DNA of 64,000 nucleotides from Acephala macrosclerotiorum (taxonomy: Eukaryota; Ascomycota; Leotiomycetes; Helotiales; Mollisiaceae). The stretch spans positions 1 to 64,000 of the forward strand of contig MU119334.1 of NCBI GenBank assembly GCA_014904845.1. The letters are read 5' to 3'. The notes beneath the pieces are model-generated. The model was not told the DNA's origin. It saw only the letters and a program-made list of their open reading frames with translations, and did not search any database. The position numbers and the translations under genes are program-made. Of the stretch, positions 56,427-64,000 are shown piece by piece (position 1 is the stretch's first letter; each line of letters opens with the position of its first letter).

Positions 56427-57252
56427 ATGGACCATCCAAGTAAGTTACATCTTACTATCGGTCGAATTGGAGGAATATGAAGTCCCGGTGAAGAAGGAGC
56501 TTCAGCAGGGCCTTGAACGGCAGGGCCATTATTTACAGATCAGGAATTCAAGGGGCCCACCAACATCACACCTCTCAAGAAGTAGCCCTATGATCAAATC
56601 AATTGACTGACAGTGTCTTCACAGAAAGGCAGATCTCCCACGTTATCCACCTCCTCGCCGAAGGCTCTCCAGTAGATCAACGCGACGCCCTCGAAGCATA
56701 CTTCCTCTCGGATGCTACTTTCATCCATCCGCTCTGCAGAGTTCCCAGCTTTTCACACGTCTCTCTGCCATTCATTGGAGAGATCAATTCGCGATGGGTG
56801 ATCTGGATGATCTACCGCTGGTATAAGATCCTCTCGCCCCGCATCATCCTGGACGTTGAATGCGATGGTATGCGCCTCCACTTCTTTCCTTGCAGACAAT
56901 CTAACTGGCCATTGCAGAATTCAACCAAAAGTCACAAACCCTTTTCGTCGAAATCCACCAAATATTCTCCCTTTTCTTCGTCCCATTCTACAAATCCAAC
57001 GTTCACCTCACGACCAAACTCCGTCTCGTCCACGCCGAGGACGACAACAAATACTACATCAAGTCACAAGAGGATCTATACCAATTGAATGAGGTCGTGA
57101 AATTCTTCTGGCCTGGAGGAGCAACAATCATATGGTTTTGGCAAATTTTCGCGACGTGGTTGTGTATTGTTGGGGCGCTGGTGATGGCGCCGATGACCTG
57201 GATGGAGCAGAGGCATTCGAATAAGGTTAATGGGGTCAAGAATAGTTTGTGA
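56427..57252 (+). CDS. SigF-like NTF2-fold membrane-anchored protein
   Basis: Three exons join to 196 residues: a 13-nt first exon (56427-56439, MDHP plus one base), 56625-56867 and 56918-57252. The protein follows the pattern of a common fungal family. An N-terminal helix (ISHVIHLLAEGSP) leads to ALEAYFLSDATFIHPLCRVPSF, then WVIWMIYRWYKILSPRI, a strand region ending HLTTKLRLVHAEDDNKYYIKSQEDLYQLNEVVKFFWPGG. A C-terminal hydrophobic helix (IIWFWQIFATWLCIVGALVMAPMTW) with a basic tail closes it. The NTF2-like cone with one membrane anchor suggests an intracellular membrane location; the function is unknown. The tiny first exon is chosen because both splice sites fit (GTAAGT donor, CTTCACAG acceptor) and no other in-frame ATG is near. 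Confidence 0.85.
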
Positions 57253-57642
57253 GAAATTCATCGATGAAACTCGTGCCGGAATGGGACCTTTGGCATTTGT
57301 TGTGCTTTCTGTACAGTATTGATGCCCGTTCTAGCGCAACGAAAGGAGTGGTAAACTAAATGAAAATAGCTTCAGCGTTTGATATTTTGGATACAGTAGT
57401 CTTTCGAGACTAGGCCGTCCCCGGTACCAAAAAAGTCGGCCCAGCCCATACACCCAACTTTTAATTATACATCAGTCAAAAAGGTTAACCATATGCAAAA
57501 GTCACAAAACTGACTTCGAACTTGGAATTACTCTGCCTTTAAAATTTCACAAAACATCTCATCATCCCAACTTCACCAACATCTGCATCCGACATTTGCA
57601 GTCTCGAGTTTGATATCTCTCTAGTAGTATAGAATGGCCACA
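57253..57642. other. Intergenic spacer
   Basis: About 390 bp, AT-rich, without a gene. It separates the NTF2-like gene from the dead 2EXR copy. Confidence 0.5.
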
Positions 57643-58609
57643 ATGTCACCAACAGCGTGACTTCAATGCCACCTTCTGAAAGAACTTCTAGCGGAACTTC
57701 GCGGTCAGATCTGGAGCCACGTCTTCCGAGCACCTACCGGTAAGGTCGTGATTCGTCCTAGCCAAATCTCCCGCAAAGCATTCATCATGGACGAATATCT
57801 CTACCAGAGTGAATTTCAAAACAATCCGTTCGCCCACCTGTCCGCCGACAGCACAGAAGCCATAAGCTTCTCTCTCCTCAGGGCTTGCAAGCAAACTTAT
57901 ACGGAGACTAAAGATCTAGTTTGGAAGCTCAATACTGTCGTCTTCACTCCCGAGTCATAGCTTCTCAGTCCCATCAAGACTAGCAGAAACATCGATCTTA
58001 TGAACTTCGTCCACGTGGAGTTTGCTATCCATCTCGACGACAGGGAGGAACGGCAACCAAGGAAAGCGGCGTTGGAAGCACTCGGGCGTCTTGCAGATAA
58101 CGGAAACCTCAAGACATTTACTTTGGCCGGCCATGTATCTATGACATGGACGCCATGGTGAGGGCTTTAGAATAACATCGAGGGGGCTGTTCGAGGCGTG
58201 GATGTATCTTCTAAGGAATTACGGCATCAAAGATTCATTCTCAGACAGCTTCCGGCGCAGAATTCTGATCAATACTGGACTGCAGCTCTTCTCTCCTGAG
58301 ACCGATAAATTCTATAAACCGCGCTCAGTCTCATACGAGGACACACACCCCTGTTCGATCCAGATTGTCGTTTGTACACCGCAGGGATTGTATGTTAGAT
58401 ATGGAAGCGGGCTCTGGCAATATGGGAAATGCTGTTATAGAGATGGTGCATTGGTGCTTTTCGATCTGGGGCAATATGCCGAGGAAGAATGCAAAAGAAG
58501 ACACGATATGTTGGTACCTAAGCATCAAGGCATTGAACGCAATGACGACAGTTCTGAGGAAATGGATAGTGGGGAGGATCATGGGAATAGCCCAGTCCAG
58601 AAAGTCTAG
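57643..58609 (+). pseudogene. Degenerate 2EXR-type paralogue
   Basis: The plus strand codes a protein clearly related to the intact gene at 59751-61085. LLKELLAELRGQIWSHVFRAPTGKVV matches LLLELPTEIRFAIWTHLFSTPTGRVV, ISFSLLRACKQTYTETKDLVWKLNTVVF matches ISFSILKTCKQIYSETGGLLWKLNTMLF, and later GSGLWQYGKCCYRDGALV and EEECKRRHDML match their counterparts. The likely start ATG (57643) is followed by TGA at codon 6. TAG closes the frame at 57958-57960. Further stops and a frame change occur before the last open part (58202-58609). It is a dead tandem duplicate of the 2EXR family, whose function is unknown. Confidence 0.75.
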
Positions 58610-59750
58610 TAATACCTAGACGCCTAGATGCTTAAGCGCAAAATGATGGATGTTGGAGCGAACGAAGTTCTTTCACCGAGCCTTTCGATCAGCTTGACTA
58701 TTCGGAACTTTATGCGGAGACGTGCTACCACTGAGCATGAATCGAGACTAGCGGAGGGAAATGTTGAGGAGAATTTGCGCTATAAAACCCCTCAGCTCCT
58801 CTTTCATCTCTTCTGCTTTCTTCTACCGGTAATCACGAGTTCGAACTACCCAACTAACCTCCGGCCTCTACTTCCTTCAACGCAGTCCAGCTCTCGATTC
58901 CGACGCTACCTTCGCCACACGAGTTACTCCAAGCTATTCCAAGTTTCTACTCCATCTATCCTGAGCAAGGAGCTCGGCTTCACAGGAATCACGCCGCGCG
59001 TGCGGCCGCCGTCCGAGACCAAGTTCTCGACTTCACGTACCACCGCTGTCCGAGGTCGATGTGAAGCCGCACATGTGCAAGATGATTTCTGAAGCTACTC
59101 GACTTGAGTTCCCAGCTGGAGTGCAGCTGGTACAAGATCTCGTTGTGTTTTTATAATAGTCCTTTCGTCTCCTTGTATATCTGCTTACATGTTCTGTAAA
59201 TAGAAAGCTTGATTAGGTTGCCGGTGTTGCTGGCCGAGGCTTTTGATTGGTGTCTGTCAAGTCCGAGATCGTGTTGATATCCAAAACCTGGTATCTACCT
59301 CGATTCCCGTCCGCTCTATGAAGCGTAATGCTTTCAGCGCTTGCTGTAAAGACATTGATCTATATCTAGTATCGCAATTCAAAGGGAAGAAGGGGTTTGA
59401 GAAGATGGCACCGAGGCCGCCCTAGAATGCCTGCCATACTCGAGGCTTTTATTGAGAACAATCCAAAGACAATGGCCGGTGATCGATCATCGAGGATATT
59501 GATTGGCCCTGCTGCAAGAAAAGCAATTTAAGCTGTGCAATATCGACGTGCGGTGGAGGAAGGGAGAGAAGTCGTTGGAGCTGGAGTTGCCCCTCTCCGC
59601 AGTGGCTGAAGATGTGGCTGTGGAGAGCCAATTTCTCACCGCCACCTCTGCTCGTCTCTCACCATCCTACAATATCTGCTCTATATAACCCTCAACCACT
59701 TGGTGCTTAAATGTCGATGTACTAGTGCTCCACCTTCATTCATATTATCC
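58610..59750. other. Intergenic region between the 2EXR copies
   Basis: About 1.1 kb. A 154-codon plus-strand frame (58628-59092) is open but has no recognisable motif and no matching exon. It also contains the upstream region of the intact 2EXR gene. Confidence 0.45.
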
Positions 59751-61085
59751 ATGATGGCAGTTGAAAGTGCTCCACGGTGCCTGCTCTTAGAGCTCCCTAC
59801 CGAAATCCGGTTCGCCATTTGGACTCACCTCTTCTCAACGCCCACAGGAAGGGTTGTACTTGCAACAAGAAGCCGGCAAGACCTTACACATGGATATATC
59901 GTCCCGTGGGCTCACCTGGACTGGGAAGACTATAAGCAAGGTTACGCAAAGTGGAATGGTATGTTCAGACAGAGAGATCGACCACTGATCATCAGCTTCT
60001 CTATTCTCAAAACCTGCAAACAAATCTACTCTGAAACCGGAGGTTTACTTTGGAAACTCAATACAATGCTCTTCCCTCCCGGCGACTACCTTGACATGTG
60101 GTCGAATTCTGAGAACAAACTACGTATACTCAATCAAGCTGTGCACGTGCAACTCGACATCGATTTTCTGGATGGTGACGAGGTTCAGAGACTAATGGAA
60201 GGATTCGAATGCTTGGGAAACTTGGGAAATTTGGGAAACAGAAACTTGAGGATGGTGACAGTGAGCGCGGCACGAGGATTTTTGAATGTTTTGAATCTTG
60301 GCGGCTTGCGAGACAACCCGTCAGACTATCCGCGGCATGTAAACGACGATTTCCCGAACGGTACCTTCCCGGCATTTCTAGATGTCTTGAGAGAGGCTCG
60401 GGTTGAGATGGAGGAGCTGCACCTGGAGCGAAGAATCTTGATCGAGACTGGCTGGCACGGCCTCTCCGCCGACTCCCAAGTGTATTGTACAAGGTCTACA
60501 CCTTCGGATTTCCTTTCATGCCGCAGAAAGCTGTCTTCTTTAGGACTCCGGCCTGCTTTGGACGCATTGAGAGACTTGCACGATGCATTCGGAGGCGAGC
60601 TATGGCAAGATGGGACCTTGTGTTACAAGAACGGAGTGGAGGTCTCGCAGCCCTTCAAATTGCAGCCAGGTGTGGAGGAAGAGTGCAATAAGAAGGATCG
60701 AAGAATGATAGCCGATGCTATCAAGAGACGGGCACGAGGCAGAAATCGGAGTTCATGTTTTGCAGTCGAAGCCATGGAACGACGAATGGCGGAGGAACTG
60801 GCTCCCGAACCCGCTACGAGCTTTCTATACGAGCATGATATCTCCGATGAGCTAGAAGAGCATGATCAGCCAGGGTCCGAGAACCTGACTGAGGAGTGGG
60901 ACGGGCACTTGGGCCTGAAAAGTTGGTGCAGCTTAGATCACCCCGCATTTGCGATTCTGAAAGATTGGAAGAAAGGTCGACGCATCAATTCTTCAGACTT
61001 CCTAAGCGACGACGCCATTCGGCAAGCGGTGCAATATCCAGGGGTCATGAGCCTTTTGGGATGGCGGCCAGGCATGGAAGCTTGA
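59751..61085 (+). CDS. 2EXR-domain protein (F-box-like N-terminus)
   Basis: A single-exon frame of 444 residues beginning MMAVESAPRC. Residues 10-115 carry the 2EXR pattern: LLLELPTEIRFAIWTHLFSTPTGRVV at the start, then ISFSILKTCKQIYSETGGLLWKLNTMLF, which is the usual end of that region. The middle holds a helical part with an unusual LGNLGNLGN stretch and a segment LEELHLERRILIETG that resembles later parts of the family. The C-terminal 130 residues are acidic and charged. 2EXR proteins are numerous in ascomycetes, often clustered, and of unknown role; the first helix resembles an F-box. The start is the first of two adjacent ATG codons. The gene is intact, in contrast to its neighbour at 57643-58609. 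Confidence 0.8.
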   Translation: MMAVESAPRCLLLELPTEIRFAIWTHLFSTPTGRVVLATRSRQDLTHGYIVPWAHLDWEDYKQGYAKWNGMFRQRDRPLIISFSILKTCKQIYSETGGLLWKLNTMLFPPGDYLDMWSNSENKLRILNQAVHVQLDIDFLDGDEVQRLMEGFECLGNLGNLGNRNLRMVTVSAARGFLNVLNLGGLRDNPSDYPRHVNDDFPNGTFPAFLDVLREARVEMEELHLERRILIETGWHGLSADSQVYCTRSTPSDFLSCRRKLSSLGLRPALDALRDLHDAFGGELWQDGTLCYKNGVEVSQPFKLQPGVEEECNKKDRRMIADAIKRRARGRNRSSCFAVEAMERRMAEELAPEPATSFLYEHDISDELEEHDQPGSENLTEEWDGHLGLKSWCSLDHPAFAILKDWKKGRRINSSDFLSDDAIRQAVQYPGVMSLLGWRPGMEA

Positions 61086-61307
61086 AGCAACGCATTTTGA
61101 GAACTTTTAAGGGATCATTAGTGTCATTTGGCTATTCTTTCTCTGATACAAGCATCTTTTTGTTCCCTCACACTTCCTTCTCTCATGGTATTTAGTCCCA
61201 GACGGAAACCTCGCACTGATATCTTTCAGCAATTTTCTCAACGCCATTTCGTCTTTTTCACAGCTTGGCCTCACTGGCTGCATCCCATCTTCCTCGTCGC
61301 CTCTAAG

Positions 61308-61690
61308 CAGGTATACCCATCCCCAACTTCATAGTCTCCCGTTCATCATACAAGAGATACATCTCCTCAAACAGCCTCGACTCCTCCATCATGATATTCT
61401 CCACCCCATCCCTCCTACCAACACACGTCCGCTTATCACATTTAGACTCCTCGCCTCCCACGAATTGAAGATACTTCAGTTTGGCAGATGCTCGCGAATG
61501 AGAGGGAAATAGTCATGCCATCTCTTATCATACGACCAGCTCAAGCTCCCCTCAGCATGCCGCTTCGGATAAACGTTCTCAGAATGAGCCTGGTAGCTCT
61601 GGTGTTCATCTTCACCTACAATTGCGCAGTCGATGAAATGCAGGTCCTCTAAAATCTTATATTCGAGGATCCAGTTTAACAGAAAAAGAA
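61308..61690 (-). pseudogene. Fragment of a gene, one frameshift, family unknown
   Basis: On the minus strand a coding-like segment starts without ATG at about 61690 (WILEYKILEDLHFIDCAIVGED) and runs through SLSWSYDKRWHDYFPLIREHLP. After a one-base shift near 61480 it continues KLKYLQFVGGEESKCDKR to a TAG (about 61310). The break lies inside what looks like one helix-strand unit. The order of parts recalls the C-terminal repeat region of F-box-like fungal proteins, but no family is certain. The N-terminal part is missing. Confidence 0.4.
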
Positions 61691-62010
61691 AGACAAATAG
61701 TCTGAAGTTTCAAGATACGAATGACTGAAGAGGATGACGCCCGCATATTCGTGGCACTCAAGTTGCCTTCTGTGGTGGCTGAGCTGAGACATGCCAAGAA
61801 AAGAAGTGAACGACCTACTTTTCATCAGACACTTCATGTTGTCCAGAACATGCTTGTGAGAAATTAGATGTCACTTTCATTTTCTGACATAAATTTACTT
61901 GAATTTCTAACACATGTGTGGTATTCTTTTTTTGAACACCGCAAGGCTCTAATCTCCAAGCGAGGCGGCTCTCAACAGATGCCACTCAATACACCCACTT
62001 CCCACCCTTC
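61691..62010. other. Intergenic region
   Basis: About 320 AT-rich bases separating the gene fragment from the end of the aminopeptidase relic. No feature was recognised. The lost catalytic domain of the aminopeptidase would have been expected here. Confidence 0.5.
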
Positions 62011-62011
62011 C

Positions 62012-62907
62012 CCCGACTGCGAGGACGTTGTTTTTATCGCCGCCTTTGGTGGTGGCTAGGACGTTGTAGCTGTGATTCTGTTAGGCTCTCTCATTTAAAA
62101 GACAGATTATCACGTACGTGAGAATCTCGCTGAGGTCAACGTCAAGATCTGCTGTTACACTCTCACTGACAAGTGCAGCGACGATGGCTTGCCCGTCAGC
62201 AAGCGAGATGCCAACTGTTAGTGCATAGTCTCCCTCGCTTCCAAGAGTGCCTTGAAGAAGACCCTCGACGTTGTTGTAGATGATTATCCCGATGGCACCA
62301 GCATCTTTAGCAAAAGTAGCTTTGGCGGCAAAGGTGCATATTCTACGACTTATTAGAGCAATGTTGCCAGCGAGTTCAGCTGGGTAATCTGCCTTGAGAA
62401 GGTAGCGCGTGATGAATTGAATTGATTTGTTGTACTTACAGCATCACATCCAATGTTTGCTACGAGAACGACAGGAACAGCAACTAGAGCGCCTGCTGGG
62501 GTGAAGGTCATTGGCGCAGACTCGTACTCTGCTCCACTGACGCTAAGCGTTAAAGAAGCACTCGGAATTGTGAATGGCTGGACCTCGACATCGTAATAAT
62601 CCAAGGTATTGGGGGTCTCGACCAGCCAATTAACGGTGGAATTATGGGCAGGGTTTCCAATGTAACGATTTCGTCCTTCTGTTGCATAGGCGAAATTTTA
62701 GAGAATGCTGCGTTTCTTGAGAAGTTCTGAACGTAGAAGGACTCGGCGCAATTGGTTCTGAGAAGTGTTAGACGTTTAGTTCCACAATGCAGGTTGTGGG
62801 CGTACAGATTGCACCAACGGTAGGGCTCGAGCGACCGGCTCTGTTGAGGCTGCTTCGGATAACGAGGCAAGCGCTGCGAGAACACTGGCGTACCAAGAGA
62901 GCTTCAT
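62012..62907 (-). pseudogene. Truncated M28-type aminopeptidase (signal peptide and PA domain only)
   Basis: Exons 62805-62907, 62440-62757, 62118-62392 and about 62012-62069 rebuild the N-terminal half of a secreted or vacuolar aminopeptidase. It has a signal peptide (MKLSWYASVLAALASLSEA), then GRNRYIGNPAHNSTVNWLVE and YYDVEVQPF. A protease-associated domain follows (VVLVANIGCDAADYPAELAGNIALISR, FAAKATFAKDAGAIGIIIYNN), then NVLATTKGGDKNNVLAVGG. Homology ends at that Gly-Gly, where the catalytic zinc domain should begin with His-Thr-Asp; the sequence that follows is unrelated. An in-frame TAA also lies in exon 2 (between RSIL and NFAYATEGR). The exon 3 acceptor TCAAG keeps frame. The gene is dead and truncated. 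The intact enzyme would release N-terminal residues from peptides outside the cell or in the vacuole. Confidence 0.7.
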
Positions 62908-64000
62908 GTTGGAAGATCTTCGTGGGTTCAAACGACAAGAGGAACGCTCTCTCAAGCTCGGTGACACCTGGTTCCTCCCAATTTGTGCAATGGGAAGTCC
63001 ATTATTTATACTCGAGTCAAATCTTGATCGGCATGAGTATTAGCTCAAGAGGCCGTGCCAAGGTTGGACTGACTTCAAAAGGGCTTGTATGTCGCTCCCC
63101 GCAAGGTACCATGCAGACCGAAGCACTACATATCATTGGAATGTGGTGCTTCTCAAAAGCCACAAAACTGTGACGACATAGAGCTTCCAGAACAGTCACA
63201 AGACCCCCTTGTGTTCCCAATTCCAAGAGTCTTGGCCATCTTAATCCACCTAGACATTGCTAACAACAATCGACAAGTCCTTTGGGCTCGAGGAGCAAAA
63301 TCAAGTCATATCTTGTTGCGGTTCGAAGAAGGAAGGAGCCAAGGAGATAACAGCATCGCGAATCTTGGGCGCAGATTAAATATTGCTGGGCGAAGAGCGT
63401 TGAGCGGTTCGCGAGAAGGCCAAGAAGAGGGGCTGCGATGTGCCGAGACATTTCACACACATGATTCGGATGTCCTCCATCGACTTGGCTGCTGTGTGTT
63501 CCGCTGGGAATCTGGAGAATTTTAGACTCGAAGGTTACATAATGGTTCTTCTGCTTTGCTACTTGAAGATAAGATTTGGTCACTCCCTGTCAGTGATGAA
63601 CATGAAAGAGAAGTCGTGCCACACAAACAATCTACATGTCGGAAATTAAGATAAAACTAGAGGCGGGCAAAGAGAAATGTCCCGGTAAGCTCAACTTGAT
63701 TGTCGAGAATGGAGATCAAAGTGAAAGCATGCAATAAAACTGATACAATCTCTACGATCAAGCTGAAAGTGCAGATGCACGACAGAACACCTCAAAGCCC
63801 AACGTCTAAAATGAAGCCGGGAGTGTAAATATGGAAGAAAAGCAGACTTGGTGTGCGGAATTGAGTTGTAGTTTGTAAGAAGAGTTCGATACCGTGATCT
63901 ACTAAATGACACGATCCCTTTCAATGACGAAGAAGGGAAATGTCTATTCTGATGAGACCCAGCAACGCACTGAAACTTTCGGTAATTATAGAGGAGTACA
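62908..64000. other. Right-end region, no gene recognised
   Basis: About 1.1 kb. Overlapping frames on both strands near 63085-63583 have no motifs. The left part should be the promoter of the aminopeptidase relic. Confidence 0.45.

Noticed and set aside
58628..59092. 154-codon plus-strand frame between the 2EXR copies
   Set aside because: No recognisable domain; Ser/Thr/Arg-rich composition typical of noncoding shadow.
63085..63583. Open frames on both strands near the right end
   Set aside because: They overlap each other, lack motifs and cannot be joined to other exons.

Overview
The window is nuclear DNA of a filamentous ascomycete (Pezizomycotina). Evidence: short GT-AG introns (about 45-80 nt) inside most genes, a Zn(II)2Cys6 regulator, a Pth11/rhodopsin-type membrane protein, a 2EXR protein, a caspase-like protein with a fungal ubiquitin-like domain, and an intron-containing tRNA-Tyr. 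A leotiomycete is my guess from protein style; the sequence alone does not prove it. There are no bacterial operons, no CRISPR array and no rRNA. Genes were rebuilt by joining exons by eye at splice sites, so exon borders are models.

Layout. 0-10.5 kb: a coiled-coil protein, tRNA-Tyr, an aldehyde dehydrogenase with one frameshift, and a Zn2Cys6 transcription factor. 10.5-22.5 kb: a gene-poor stretch holding a 157-bp MITE, a decayed HSL-type esterase, a coiled-coil/zinc-finger gene with an internal stop, three relics of a small HicA-like domain, a perfectly closed palindrome, and a promoter/5'-UTR-like unit whose intron folds into hairpins. 22.7-36.5 kb: an intact housekeeping block with tubulin cofactor D, a formamidase/acetamidase, a rhodopsin-like seven-helix protein (followed by a 61-nt poly-A run) and a protein joining a thioredoxin domain to a Cyk3-like transglutaminase fold. 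37-45.8 kb: a decay zone with a broken single-pass membrane protein, a broken conserved fungal gene, a broken LysM gene head to head with the tail of a killer-toxin-like chitinase, and a sugar transporter with one in-frame TAG. 49-61 kb: BTB protein, caspase-like/ubiquitin-like protein, alpha/beta hydrolase, SigF-like NTF2 protein, and a 2EXR pair (one dead, one intact). 61-64 kb: a protein fragment of unknown family and an M28-type aminopeptidase that stops before its catalytic domain.

The most notable points are the caspase-ubiquitin-like fusion with an alpha/beta hydrolase just downstream, the thioredoxin-transglutaminase fusion, the LysM/chitinase pair broken at a shared point, and the high share of genes carrying only one or a few disabling lesions. 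The last could be real decay or assembly error; read mapping would decide.
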